From NCBI GenBank assembly GCA_016709675.1, contig JADJMH010000001.1:803671-867670 (forward strand): 64,000 nucleotides of DNA, read 5' to 3'. This DNA comes from Candidatus Accumulibacter proximus (GTDB taxonomy: Bacteria > Pseudomonadota > Gammaproteobacteria > Burkholderiales > Rhodocyclaceae). Under the pieces are notes generated by a model, which was not told the origin of the DNA, ran no database searches, and was given only the letters and a program-made list of their open reading frames with translations. Below are positions 47,394 to 56,652 of the stretch, in pieces; the first letter of the stretch is position 1; every line of letters starts with the position of its first letter. The position numbers and the translations under genes were made by a program.

Positions 47394-48026
47394 GTGCCGC
47401 TCCACCACAACGATCTCGAACAAGTCTCTGCTCGAACTCTGGCTCATTACCACCAGCGCGCCGAGGAGTTTCGCAAGGGAACGTGCGACCACGACGTCAC
47501 CCAGAACATCGCCGCGCTGCTGCGCCACCTCCGAGGGCAGGTACCGTTCACCATCCTCGACTTCGGCTGCGGCCCAGGCCGCGATCTGAAGACCTTTACC
47601 AGCCTCGGCCATATCGTCATCGGGCTGGATGGTGCCCGAGGTTTCGTCGAAATGGCACGCGCCGACAGCGGCTGCAGGGTCTGGCAGCAGGATTTCCTGC
47701 AGCTCGATCTCCCGGCAGCGTATTTCAATGGAATATTTGCCAATGCCTCGCTATTTCATGTGCCAACCCGGGAACTGCCGCGCGTTCTGCGACAGCTGCA
47801 CGCCACCCTCAAGCCGCAGGGTGTACTGTTCTGCTCGAACCCACATGGCGACAATCACGAAGGCTGGAATGACGGACGCTACGCTGCCTACCATGACCTC
47901 GCAGCCTGGCGCCACCTGCTCTCCGCTGCCGGCTTCAGCGAACTCGAACACTATTATCGTCCCGCCGGCCTGCCACGTGCGCAGCAGCCATGGCTGGCCA
48001 GCGTCTGGCGCCAGGTCGCGCGATGA
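47394..48026 (+). CDS. Class I SAM-dependent methyltransferase
   Basis: About 210 aa from a GTG start. Motif I is TILDFGCGPGRDLKTFTSLG, followed by the acidic loop VIGLDGARGFVEMARA, then QQDFLQLDLPAAYFNGIFAN and LPRVLRQLHATLKPQGVLFC. This is a Methyltransf_11/25-type fold with no membrane segment. The substrate is unknown; the closest general description is a small-molecule or ubiE-like methyltransferase. No strong ribosome site is seen, so the start is uncertain. Followed seven bases later by the EcsC-like gene. Confidence 0.85.
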   Translation: MPLHHNDLEQVSARTLAHYHQRAEEFRKGTCDHDVTQNIAALLRHLRGQVPFTILDFGCGPGRDLKTFTSLGHIVIGLDGARGFVEMARADSGCRVWQQDFLQLDLPAAYFNGIFANASLFHVPTRELPRVLRQLHATLKPQGVLFCSNPHGDNHEGWNDGRYAAYHDLAAWRHLLSAAGFSELEHYYRPAGLPRAQQPWLASVWRQVAR

Positions 48027-48032
48027 GCGACG

Positions 48033-48749
48033 ATGACTGGCCCAAGCGAGCCACCAAGCCCCTTTCTCACCCTAGCCAGCATTCACCCCATGCCAAACAA
48101 ACAGTTTTCCGGACGCCGCTCCGAACGCCGGGCCAGCCAGCGAATCGCCGAGGCGATTCTGGATTATGTCGGCCATACCCCGGCCACGACCGAACACAGA
48201 AAAGAGAGGCCGGAAAGTCGTGCCCGCACAATAGCCAGGACGGCCGCCAGGCAGGCGGCCGTGACGGCGGGCGGTCTGACGCTTCCCCCTGGCCCCCTGG
48301 GCTGGCTGACGCTGCTTCCCCAACTCCGTGCGCTGTGGAAGCTGCAGACACAGATGGTTGCAGATATCGCCGGTTGTTACGGCAGGACGGCCGAACTGGG
48401 CCGCGAGGAGATGCTCTATTGCCTCTTCCGGCATACCGACGCCCAGGCCGTCCGTGATCTGGTTGCCGGCATCGGCAAGCATTTTGTCGTCCATCGCGCC
48501 TCACGCCCGGAGGTCCAGGCAGTGGCCCTGAAGATCGCCTTGCACATTTCGCAACGCGTGATAGGGAAGGTGATTGCGCGCTGGATTCCCGTCTTCGGCG
48601 CACTCGGCGCCAGCGCCTACGCCTACCACGACACCTCGCAGGTCGCGCGCACGGCCATCGGTTTCTTTGCCGGCGTGATTGACGCCGAGGTGGAGGAGGA
48701 AGCCACTACCGACGACGCACACGGCAGAACGCTGGGGACTCCACGCTGA
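48033..48749 (+). CDS. EcsC-family-like protein
   Basis: About 238 aa. The recognisable part is ARQAAVTAGGLTLPPGPLGW, LTLLPQLRALWKLQTQMVAD and GREEMLYCLFRHTDAQAVRD, then near the C-terminus GKVIARWIPVFGALGASAYA and YHDTSQVARTAIGFF. These resemble EcsC-domain proteins, which are membrane-associated and of unknown function. An alternative ATG at 48090 would remove 19 poorly conserved residues, and neither start has a clear ribosome site. Probably co-transcribed with the methyltransferase upstream. Confidence 0.72.
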   Translation: MTGPSEPPSPFLTLASIHPMPNKQFSGRRSERRASQRIAEAILDYVGHTPATTEHRKERPESRARTIARTAARQAAVTAGGLTLPPGPLGWLTLLPQLRALWKLQTQMVADIAGCYGRTAELGREEMLYCLFRHTDAQAVRDLVAGIGKHFVVHRASRPEVQAVALKIALHISQRVIGKVIARWIPVFGALGASAYAYHDTSQVARTAIGFFAGVIDAEVEEEATTDDAHGRTLGTPR

Positions 48750-48896
48750 AACCATCGCCGGTCGAGCGGTCGCCAGAAACGGTCATTGACCCCAATCTGG
48801 CGAATTGCCCGGGCTGCTTGAGCAACGCTTGTTCAACCAACACCGCCAGCTTGTTAGAATGGCTGCGATCGATCAGCGACAAAGGCAGACGGCAAG

Positions 48897-50369
48897 GTGA
48901 GAGAAACCATCAGGTACCTGGAGGAATGGGCCAACCCATGGACGGTCGTCGTGGTGACGCTGCTCCTCCTCGGCGCACTATGGGCAATTGTCATTGTCTC
49001 AGCCGTCTCGGCGCGGCAGGCAAGCATCGTCGCCACCGGAGAGCGTCTGCAGCGCATGACGCATGCGGTTGAGGAGCAGACCAGACAGCAGCTTCGCCTG
49101 ATCGACACCTTCCTCATGAGCTGCGAATCCTGGCTGTCCACGAACGCCAGCCGGAACCCGCGCAGCGACCCTGCCTTCCGGAAGTTGATCGAAGGTTTCC
49201 GCAGCCGAACCGGTGAGTCCATCGACGTCCAGCTGCTGACGGCGAACGGCGAAGTGTCGGACGTCCTGGGCAAGGCCAAAGGGCCGCCGGCAAATGTGGC
49301 TGAAAGCGAGTATTTCAGGGGTGCGCTGGCTAGCGCAGGGTTGTTCATCGGCAGCCCCGCGCCTAATCCGCCGACCGGCCACCATGGCTTGCCGGTTGCA
49401 CTGCCTCTGCACAACCCCGCGCACGGTATCCGGATGTTGATCGCCATGATCGACCTGCCGCTGCTGACTAGGACGTACGACGAGCAACGGCAGAAGCCGC
49501 GTGGCGCAATCACTCTGCTCAGGCGCGACGGCACGATTCTCGCCAGGGCACCAGACGATCAGCAGCTGCCGGGCCGGTCATCGGCTAACGGGGAGCTTTT
49601 CCGTAAGCACCTGACCACGCAGTCGCGTGCCATCGTAATGCTCGACGACAAGGCTGATGCCCAGGCCAGGGAATTCATCAGCTTCTTGTCGATGCCTGAT
49701 TACCCCTTGCTGATCATGGTCTCGGAAAACTACGACGACGCACTCGCCGCCTGGCTGCGACAGACCGTGTGGATCGTTCTACTGGCATTGGGCGTGACCG
49801 TACCGCTGTCCGTCATCGCCTATCGATCGCTCTGTCTGCTGCAGGCGCTGGCCAGCCAGAATGCGCAGTTGCAGAAGCTGGTAGACACCGACCAGCTGAC
49901 CGGCGTCAGCAGCCGCCAGCACTTCGTCGAGACACTGCAGCAGGAACTCGAAGTCGCACAGCGGCAGCAGTCGCCTCTGGCCCTGGTGTTGTTCGACATC
50001 GACTTCTTCAAGCGGATAAACGACGGCTATGGCCATGCCGTGGGTGATCAGGTACTGGTCACCTTTGCCGAAGTGGCAACACGCTGTCTCCGGGGAAGGG
50101 ACCTCCTGGGTCGGCTGGGCGGTAGCGAGTTCTCGATTCTCCTGCCCGAAACCGACCTTGGGAAAGCCCTCCTGATTGCCGAGCAGATTCGCTCGGAGGT
50201 CGCGACAATATCGATTCCAACGGAAAATGGCACCGTCCAGTTCACGGCCAGCGTCGGAGCAAGCGAAGCCTGTGCTACTGACCGGTCCACTGACGATCTC
50301 CTGAAGCGCACAGCCCAGGCACTTCACAATGCCAAGGCAGGCGGACACGATCGGATAGCGCTGGCCTGA
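48897..50369 (+). CDS. Membrane-bound GGDEF-family diguanylate cyclase (GGSEF variant)
   Basis: 490 aa from GTG. One helix near residues 16-38, an extracytoplasmic sensor of about 240 residues (Cache-like, by layout), a second helix near 288-310, then a GGDEF domain: LVDTDQLTGVSSRQHFVETL, LALVLFDIDFFKRINDGYGH, VGDQVLVTFAEVATRCLRG and GRLGGSEFSILLPETDLGKA. The active-site motif is GGSEF rather than GGDEF or GGEEF: the third residue, normally acidic and involved in metal binding and catalysis, is Ser. The protein may be a weak or inactive cyclase acting as a GTP or c-di-GMP sensor. No EAL domain is present. Confidence 0.9.
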   Translation: MRETIRYLEEWANPWTVVVVTLLLLGALWAIVIVSAVSARQASIVATGERLQRMTHAVEEQTRQQLRLIDTFLMSCESWLSTNASRNPRSDPAFRKLIEGFRSRTGESIDVQLLTANGEVSDVLGKAKGPPANVAESEYFRGALASAGLFIGSPAPNPPTGHHGLPVALPLHNPAHGIRMLIAMIDLPLLTRTYDEQRQKPRGAITLLRRDGTILARAPDDQQLPGRSSANGELFRKHLTTQSRAIVMLDDKADAQAREFISFLSMPDYPLLIMVSENYDDALAAWLRQTVWIVLLALGVTVPLSVIAYRSLCLLQALASQNAQLQKLVDTDQLTGVSSRQHFVETLQQELEVAQRQQSPLALVLFDIDFFKRINDGYGHAVGDQVLVTFAEVATRCLRGRDLLGRLGGSEFSILLPETDLGKALLIAEQIRSEVATISIPTENGTVQFTASVGASEACATDRSTDDLLKRTAQALHNAKAGGHDRIALA

Positions 50370-50465
50370 CAGTACGACCTGATTGAACGAGTTCACCCCG
50401 CAGCGGAGAGGGCCGAACGCCCCCCCCCGACGAGAGCGATTGACAGGAAGGCACGCCGCGCCGAC

Positions 50466-51266
50466 CTATCGACCCTTCCAGTCGGCCTTGCGTTTGCCAA
50501 TGAAAGCATCGATCCCCTCGCCGGCATCGTCGGTCATCATGTTGCAGGCCATCACCTCGGAAGCATACTGGTAAGCCGCTTCCAGCCCCATCTCAAGCTG
50601 TTTGTAGAACATCTGCTTACCCATGCCGATGGCGACCGAGGATTTGGCAATGATCGAGCGTGCCAGCTTGTCGACCTCGGCATCCAGGGCATCGGCGGCG
50701 ACGACCCGATTGACCAGGCCTTGCTGCAGCGCCGTCCGGGCATCGATGAAGTCGCCGGTGAGCAGCATTTCCAACGCCTGCTTGCGACCGAGGTTGCGCG
50801 ACAGCCCCACCCCCGGCGTCGCGCAGAACAGGCCGACGTTGATGCCGGAAGTGGCGAAGCGCGCGCTATCACCGGCAACCGCCAGATCGCACATCGACAC
50901 CAACTGACAACCGGCTGCCGTGGCGATGCCGTGCACGCGAGCAATCACCGGCTGGGGCATCTGTGTCAGGGTCATCATCATCCTGCCACAGCGGCTGAAC
51001 AGATCCTGCATGAAAGCCTTGTGGTGGTTGGCCCGCATCTCCTTGAGATCGTGTCCGGCACAGAAAGCCTTGCCGGCACCGGCAATGATCACGACACGAA
51101 CTGCCGGGTCCGGAGCGATCGCATCCAGTTCCGCCTGCAGGGCGCCAATCATCGTCCGCGACAGGGCGTTGAACTGAGTGGCACGATTCAGCGTCAGGGT
51201 GACGATGCCGTCATGATCAGCGCGGACAACGTAGGGGGCATCCGGAATGGACATCGAGGTGTTCAT
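50466..51266 (-). CDS. Enoyl-CoA hydratase/isomerase family protein
   Basis: 266-aa crotonase-fold enzyme. Conserved segments are VTLTLNRATQFNALSRTMIG, VVIIAGAGKAFCAGHDLKEM (oxyanion-hole loop) and PQPVIARVHGIATAAGCQLV, then DLAVAGDSARFATSGINVGL and RNLGRKQALEMLLTGDFIDA. Typical hydratases carry two catalytic Glu residues; here the first site is in the ATAAGCQLV loop, where Ala or Gly replaces the usual Glu, so activity may be that of a non-hydratase member (isomerase or thioesterase-like). It starts with ATG after GAGAGAAAG. It precedes no obvious pathway partner; a fatty-acid or other acyl-CoA role is inferred only from the family. Confidence 0.88.
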   Translation of the reverse strand: MNTSMSIPDAPYVVRADHDGIVTLTLNRATQFNALSRTMIGALQAELDAIAPDPAVRVVIIAGAGKAFCAGHDLKEMRANHHKAFMQDLFSRCGRMMMTLTQMPQPVIARVHGIATAAGCQLVSMCDLAVAGDSARFATSGINVGLFCATPGVGLSRNLGRKQALEMLLTGDFIDARTALQQGLVNRVVAADALDAEVDKLARSIIAKSSVAIGMGKQMFYKQLEMGLEAAYQYASEVMACNMMTDDAGEGIDAFIGKRKADWKGR

Positions 51267-51294
51267 CTTTCTCTCCTTGAATGAGTGATGCGAG

Positions 51295-51915
51295 TCATTG
51301 GTTTTCCCGGGCGGTCGACCGACAATGCCTCAGCCTGCTACTTTTCTCCAGATCGTTCAGCCATGTGGCTAGCTGCCGTCCAAGTTCTTCACTGGCCGCA
51401 ACCAACGCCGTGACCCCGCCGCGAGCATCATCGGTCGCTGCCGGCTGCTCGCTGGCGACCCACCGTTCGGCGACGATCCGATGCCTGGCATCGAGCAGAG
51501 TGGCGTTGCCTTGCAGCATGGCACGACTGCGCTGGGGCGTATCGAATAGCTGAGAAAACTCATGTATTTCCAGGCGCAACACGCAACTGACCGCGGTCTG
51601 TCCGGTCACGGGAACGAGGCCCAGCTGTTGCCGCAGGCGCTGTGACAACAACAGTGCGGGTGGTCCCGCCCATCGGCTTCCCGCGTAGCTGCGCAACTTG
51701 AGCGGATTTTCATAGAGCAGGCGGTATTCGATACCCAGCGAGTCAAACCAGTACGGCGCCCTGATTTCGAGCGCCACGCTCGACCAGGGACCGCCCTCGG
51801 CCAGACGCTCCACTGGCGGCCCGAAGTCGTACACGGCGGCCGGCGGCGCGTTTCGCGCGCCACCGGCGCAGGCGGCGAGCAAGCACGCAGCGAGAATAAT
51901 CAGTGGCCTGTTCAT
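51295..51915 (-). CDS. ABC-type transport auxiliary lipoprotein (PqiC/MlaD-associated)
   Basis: 206-aa lipoprotein. Signal peptide with lipobox LLAAC (cysteine 16). The mature region has AAVYDFGPPVERL, RAPYWFDSLGIEYRLLYENP, RSYAGSRWAGPPALLLSQRL and LRLEIHEFSQLFDTPQRSRA, characteristic of the ABC_trans_aux (DUF330) family paired with MCE proteins. Its GTG/ATG region overlaps the stop of the MCE gene by four bases, so it is the last gene of the lipid transport operon. It probably forms the outer-membrane end of the lipid bridge. Confidence 0.88.
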   Translation of the reverse strand: MNRPLIILAACLLAACAGGARNAPPAAVYDFGPPVERLAEGGPWSSVALEIRAPYWFDSLGIEYRLLYENPLKLRSYAGSRWAGPPALLLSQRLRQQLGLVPVTGQTAVSCVLRLEIHEFSQLFDTPQRSRAMLQGNATLLDARHRIVAERWVASEQPAATDDARGGVTALVAASEELGRQLATWLNDLEKSSRLRHCRSTARENQ

Positions 51916-52850
51916 GGTGATCCCTCGTTGGCTGGGGGCGCGACAAAACCGGCCTCACCGGGTCCCGGGGCTAGCTGGGGGGGACCAAATACGAGGCTTT
52001 GCGGCGATTCTTCAAGCATCTGCAGCACCCGATTGAGCTGACGCGAACTCGCCGACAACTCGGCGCCAAGTTCATTGAGGCGCGGCGCGAGAGCGCCGAT
52101 GCCAGCCGGCGAGGGATCACCGAGCAGCAGATCCAGCTTGTCGCTCACCGCCTGGAGACGAACCATCAGGAGACGAGCATCGCTCAGCAGGGGCGCTGCC
52201 TCGCCCGCCGCCCGCTCCGCATGGGCGAGTGTCGCCTTCAGCAACCGGAGATTCTCCGGAGCCAACAACTGTCGCAACTGTATTGCCACCTCGTTGCTGT
52301 TGTCGGTCGTCGTCTCAAGGTTGGCCAGGATCCTGGCCAACCGTTGGCGGTTCTCGCCGTCGAGGACCTGGTTCGCGCTGGCCAGAAAATCCCGTGCCTG
52401 ACGCAAGGTCGCCCCGCCGACTTCCGACAACTCCTCGATCAGTGACGACTGCATGCCGATGCGTGGCGGCTCACCGTCATCAGCGCGCAGCGGCGTCGGG
52501 TCTTCTCCTTTGTCTTCCAGCAGGATATGGGCAATGCCGGTCACTCCCTGGTAGCCCAGCTTGGCGGTCGTCGCGCGGGTGACCGGCACGGTGCTGTCCA
52601 CGCTGATTCGAATCAGGATATTCTGCCCATCCTTGGGGTCCAGTCCGATCGCCTGCACCTTGCCAACACGGATTCCTCGATAGCGCACCTGCCCCTGCAG
52701 ACTGAGACCGGTGACGTTGTTTCGGGTAACCACGGTGTACTCGGTGGTCGCTTCGTGGTTGCCCCCGAACCACCAGATCGCGAGCGCCACCGATACCCCG
52801 AGAAGAAGCGTAAACAGTCCGGCTACCAGGGCATGCGCACGGTTTTCCAT
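51912..52850 (-). CDS. MCE/MlaD-family lipid-binding protein
   Basis: 312 aa with one N-terminal helix (ALVAGLFTLLLGVSVALAIW) and a single MCE domain: EYTVVTRNNVTGLSLQGQVR, YRGIRVGKVQAIGLD and KLGYQGVTGIAHILLEDKGE. A long helical region with a C-terminal Pro-rich tail follows. It should hexamerise in the periplasm and carry phospholipids between membranes. Gene order permease, ATPase, MCE, lipoprotein is the standard arrangement. Confidence 0.9.
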   Translation of the reverse strand: MENRAHALVAGLFTLLLGVSVALAIWWFGGNHEATTEYTVVTRNNVTGLSLQGQVRYRGIRVGKVQAIGLDPKDGQNILIRISVDSTVPVTRATTAKLGYQGVTGIAHILLEDKGEDPTPLRADDGEPPRIGMQSSLIEELSEVGGATLRQARDFLASANQVLDGENRQRLARILANLETTTDNSNEVAIQLRQLLAPENLRLLKATLAHAERAAGEAAPLLSDARLLMVRLQAVSDKLDLLLGDPSPAGIGALAPRLNELGAELSASSRQLNRVLQMLEESPQSLVFGPPQLAPGPGEAGFVAPPANEGSP

Positions 52851-52852
52851 GG

Positions 52853-53647
52853 CTAGCTGGTGCCCTGTCTGACGGCTGCTGCACGCCCGGAACTGAAAAA
52901 GTTGCGGATGAATGGATGGTCAACGGCGGCCACTTCTGCTGCCGTACCACAGGCGACGATTCGCTGGTCGGCAAGAACGGCCAGGCGCGTGGCAAGGCCG
53001 GCCAGCGTCTCGGGGTCGTGCGTCACCATGACGACCGTGAAACCGAGTTCCCTCTGCAGCATCCTGAGCAGCTTGACGAAGTTTTCGCTGCGGTCCGGGT
53101 CGAGACCCGCGGTGGGCTCGTCGAGAACGAGCAGCTCAGGCTCCAGCGACAAGGCACGCGCCAGAGCGACCCGCTTGATCATGCCGCCAGACAACTCGGC
53201 GGGCATCAGCCGGGCGTGGCGGGCTTCAAGCTCGACCATGCCGAGTTTGAGCAATACGAGATCGGTGATCATCGCCTCGTCGAGAGTGTGTAGTTCCCGT
53301 AGGGGAAAAGCAATGTTGTCATGAACGGAGAGCGCCGAGAAAAGCGCCCCCTGCTGAAAGAGCATGCCGAAGCGACGGCGAAGACGACGACGACGTTCCG
53401 GATCGGCGTCGAGCACCGCCTCGCCAAAGAGTCTGACGGTCCCCTTGCTTGGCGCCAGCAAACCAACGATCTCACGCAGCAAGGTCGTCTTGCCACTGCC
53501 CGAGCCACCGACCAGACCAAGCATCTGGCCGACTTCGATGTCGAGGTCGATATCGCGGTGAATCACGACATCGTCAAACTCCGTACACAGGCCGCGGATC
53601 TCGACCACCGGTGCTGCTCTCCGGCAGACCCCAGGCAACGTGCTCAT
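52853..53647 (-). CDS. MlaF-like ABC transporter ATP-binding protein
   Basis: 264-aa ATPase of the phospholipid transport type. Walker A is GGSGSGKTTLLREIV, the signature LSGGMIKRVALARALS, Walker B LLVLDEPTAGLDP, and the H-loop VTHDPETL. SGGMIKRVALARA is the signature variant characteristic of MlaF proteins. The ATG directly follows the stop of the permease gene. It energises lipid movement with the MlaE-like permease and the MCE protein. Confidence 0.92.
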   Translation of the reverse strand: MSTLPGVCRRAAPVVEIRGLCTEFDDVVIHRDIDLDIEVGQMLGLVGGSGSGKTTLLREIVGLLAPSKGTVRLFGEAVLDADPERRRRLRRRFGMLFQQGALFSALSVHDNIAFPLRELHTLDEAMITDLVLLKLGMVELEARHARLMPAELSGGMIKRVALARALSLEPELLVLDEPTAGLDPDRSENFVKLLRMLQRELGFTVVMVTHDPETLAGLATRLAVLADQRIVACGTAAEVAAVDHPFIRNFFSSGRAAAVRQGTS

Positions 53648-54760
53648 TCAGGGGAGCCCCAGATTGCGCGTCAATACCGCGAAGAGGGCATCAACCAGAA
53701 TCACCATGGTGATCGAGGTTACCACCGAAGTGGTCGTGCGTGCCGACAGGCTTTCGGTATTCGGCTTGACTTTGAGACCGAAGTGGCAGGCGACGAGCGC
53801 AATCAGGACGCCGAAGACCACTCCCTTGCTCAAGCCAATCCAGACGTTGGCGACCGGTACCACCCTCGGCAGGGTATCGATGAAGAAACCGTAGGACAAA
53901 CCCATCTGCAGTTTGGCCGAGACCATGCCGCCAATGATCCCGGCTGCCGAACACCAGACTACCAGCAACGGCATCGCCACGGCCAGCGCAAGCACCTTGG
54001 GCAGGACCAGACGCTGGCTTCGCGAGACACCCATCGTTGCCAGCGCATCGATCTCTTCGGTCACCCGCATGACCCCGATCTGGGCCGTCATTGCCGACCC
54101 CGAGCGACCGGCTACCAGGATGGCGACCAGCACCGGACCGAGTTCGCGCACAATGCTGATGCCGAGCAGATTGACGATGAAGATATCCGCGCCGAAGGTC
54201 CTCAGCTGCAGTGACGAAAGGTAGGAGAGAACGATGCCGATCAGAAAGCCGATCAATGCCGTCACCGGCAAGGCCTGGGCGCCGCTCTTGTAAAGGTTCG
54301 CCGAAAACTCGCGCCACGGAATGTCACGTGGGTGAACGCACAGATAGGCGACGTCCAGGACCAACTGGCCAATCAGGGCGACCATCGCCGCCAGATGCTT
54401 GCCCGCCGTCAAGGCCAGTCGACCGGGAACAGTGATCCAGGCCAGCGGCTCTGCCGATTTCTCTGGCTGACGGTCGGGAGCGATGGCTTCGACCCGCTCG
54501 AGCAGCAGTCGATGGCCGGAAGACACCGCCAAAGAGGCCGGCCACTGCCGCCCCCACGTGCGCCAGAGCAGGATCGCGCCGGCGCTGTCCAGGCGCGAGA
54601 TCGACCTTAGGTCCCACCCCGGCTTGCTGATCGCCAAGTCACGCAGACGAAGTTCGAACCCCAAGATCGGCTGCGGCATGGTCGCCAGCGTCCAGTCACC
54701 GGCAAGCACGAGTTGCACCGTGTCGCCCTGCCTGACGGCTTCTATCGTGGCCACCGCCAT
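53648..54760 (-). CDS. MlaE-like permease with N-terminal STAS domain
   Basis: 370 aa. The first 110 residues are a STAS-like domain (VQLVLAGDWTLATMPQPI, then LDSAGAILLWRTWG), which in other organisms is a separate protein (MlaB). The MlaE permease core follows: LPVTALIGFLIGIVLSYLSS, SIVRELGPVLVAILVAGRSG, SAMTAQIGVMRVTEEIDALA and VFGVLIALVACHFGLK. The STAS-permease fusion is common in betaproteobacteria. First gene of the four-gene lipid transport operon; its promoter must lie in 54761-54907. Confidence 0.92.
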   Translation of the reverse strand: MAVATIEAVRQGDTVQLVLAGDWTLATMPQPILGFELRLRDLAISKPGWDLRSISRLDSAGAILLWRTWGRQWPASLAVSSGHRLLLERVEAIAPDRQPEKSAEPLAWITVPGRLALTAGKHLAAMVALIGQLVLDVAYLCVHPRDIPWREFSANLYKSGAQALPVTALIGFLIGIVLSYLSSLQLRTFGADIFIVNLLGISIVRELGPVLVAILVAGRSGSAMTAQIGVMRVTEEIDALATMGVSRSQRLVLPKVLALAVAMPLLVVWCSAAGIIGGMVSAKLQMGLSYGFFIDTLPRVVPVANVWIGLSKGVVFGVLIALVACHFGLKVKPNTESLSARTTTSVVTSITMVILVDALFAVLTRNLGLP

Positions 54761-54907
54761 TCCGACCTCAGAAGGCGTGGTTCGATCTGCTACGGGACCG
54801 TTCCGTTTCCTTGCTCACTCGCTCACTCCTCATCGGTTCAATGCCCGACCGGGTCGCTGCCTCGAACCACCACCGCGAGGCGTCGCGCCGCGTTCGCGGC
54901 CACTGCG

Positions 54908-56440
54908 TTATGCTTTTTCCAACAGATTCAAGCCGACCGCAGTCTCGTCCGGCACCGACCGAATACGCACCTTGATGCCGATACGGCGCCAGAGCAACGC
55001 CTCATCGGTCAATGCAGAAGCAGTCATCGGATTGGCGTTCGGCCAGCCCGGCGGAACATCAAGCTCAAAACCGACCGGCGACTCCCTGACGGACAGTTCG
55101 GGTAGCGGATGATCGTCCCGCGCACGATGCAGCAAGACCGCCAGGCGCAGGCAGAACACCAGGCGCCAGTTGGCGTCGCCGGCCGGCATCGATGCCAGCT
55201 TCTGCAGTTTGCCGCGCTGGCCAAGCACCAGCAGGGCCAGACGCGCCTGATCGCGCTTCGAGAAACCAGGCATGTCAGCATGCCCAATGATATAGGCCCC
55301 ATGCTTGTGGAACTCGCTATGCGCCACCGAAAGGCCGATCTCATGCAACGAGACCGCCCAGCGCAGAAAGTGCACATCGTCCTCATGCTCCGGCAAATCC
55401 AGCTTGATCATCTGTCCGAGCAAGGCCACAGCGGTTCTCTCGACACGGATGACCTGCGCCTTGTCGACCTGGTAGCGACGCCGGAAGTGGACGACCGTGT
55501 CGTCGCGCGTGTCATGATGCTCGAAGCGCCCAAGCAGATCGTAGAGGACGCCCAGAGGCAACGCCCCATCGGAATGGCTCATGTGTTCGATGCCCAGTTC
55601 CGAGAACACCGCGGACATGATCGCGATGGCGCCAGGGAGAATCGTCAAGCGGTCGCTGCTCAGGCCCTTGAGCTCCAGCGCCTCGGCCGACCCAGCGCTG
55701 ATTAGCAGTTGGCGCAGCTTCGCCAGACCTTCCCGGCTGATACCACGGACCCCCTCAGGATTGAGTTCGTTTGTTTCCAGGAGCGTGGCAATTTCCTGCG
55801 CGGAACCCGAGGAACCCACCGCCTCTTGCCAACCGAAACGCTGATAGTCGGCGGCAATCGCTTCAATCTCGCGTGCAGCCGACACTTCAGCAGCGTAGAA
55901 GCGCTTCTTGTCTACCTTGCCTTCGGCAAAGAAACGCTGTCGATAGCTGATGCCGCCCATGAACAGCGACTCCATGAGCAGCGGTTCGGTGCGCTCGCCG
56001 ATGATGAACTCGGTGGACCCACCGCCGATATCGACCACCAGCCGCCGGTGAAGGGCCGAGGTCAGTGCATTTGCGGCACCAATGTAAATCAGGCGCGCCT
56101 CCTCACGACCACCGATGATCTCGATCGGAAAGCCCAGAGCCGCCTCTGCCTGCAGGAGGACCATGCGCGCGTTCCTCGCCACCCGCATCGCGTCGGTCGT
56201 CACTGCCCGCACCGTTTCCGGCTCGAAGCCGCGCAGTCGCTCACCAAAACGGCGCAAGGCGCTGATCGCGCGCTGTTGCGAAGCGTGATCCAGGAGCTTC
56301 TCCCGGGTCAGACCGGAGCCGAGCCGAACCGTCTCCTTGAGCGTATCGACCGGGTGAATGCGGTTACCTACGACGCGCCCAATCTGTAGGCGAAAACTGT
56401 TGGAGCCCAGATCGACCCCAGCAATCAGTTCGTAACTCAT
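54908..56440 (-). CDS. ppx: Exopolyphosphatase / Ppx-GppA phosphatase
   Basis: 510 aa, the size of full-length Ppx/GppA proteins with a C-terminal HD-like domain. The ASKHA-type N-terminus has ELIAGVDLGSNSFRLQIGRV, AVTTDAMRVARNARMVL and the phosphate-binding VVDIGGGSTEFIIGE. Further conserved parts are GSSGSAQEIATLLE, LPGAIAIMSAVFSELGIEHM and SDGALPLGVLYDLLGR. The C-terminal half contains RWAVSLHEIGLSVAHSEFHK and HADMPGFSKRDQARLALLVL. It degrades polyphosphate from the end, or pppGpp. Divergent from ppk1, 212 bases apart, giving a synthesis/degradation pair. Confidence 0.95.
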   Translation of the reverse strand: MSYELIAGVDLGSNSFRLQIGRVVGNRIHPVDTLKETVRLGSGLTREKLLDHASQQRAISALRRFGERLRGFEPETVRAVTTDAMRVARNARMVLLQAEAALGFPIEIIGGREEARLIYIGAANALTSALHRRLVVDIGGGSTEFIIGERTEPLLMESLFMGGISYRQRFFAEGKVDKKRFYAAEVSAAREIEAIAADYQRFGWQEAVGSSGSAQEIATLLETNELNPEGVRGISREGLAKLRQLLISAGSAEALELKGLSSDRLTILPGAIAIMSAVFSELGIEHMSHSDGALPLGVLYDLLGRFEHHDTRDDTVVHFRRRYQVDKAQVIRVERTAVALLGQMIKLDLPEHEDDVHFLRWAVSLHEIGLSVAHSEFHKHGAYIIGHADMPGFSKRDQARLALLVLGQRGKLQKLASMPAGDANWRLVFCLRLAVLLHRARDDHPLPELSVRESPVGFELDVPPGWPNANPMTASALTDEALLWRRIGIKVRIRSVPDETAVGLNLLEKA

Positions 56441-56652
56441 GGCTGTTGTTCCCCAATCGTACGGCGACAGACAATTTACAGCCCGCCCATTCTAACACTG
56501 CCGGCAGGCGCATTTATTGCCCTGCGCCAGACCGGTCAGCGCTGCCCGAGCAAGAAAAAGACGCGCGAATCGACCAGCAGACAAGCGATGGCTGTAATAT
56601 GCTCGTTCCCGAATGCACCTTGCGGATCCATCACTTCTGACGGAACGAACCC

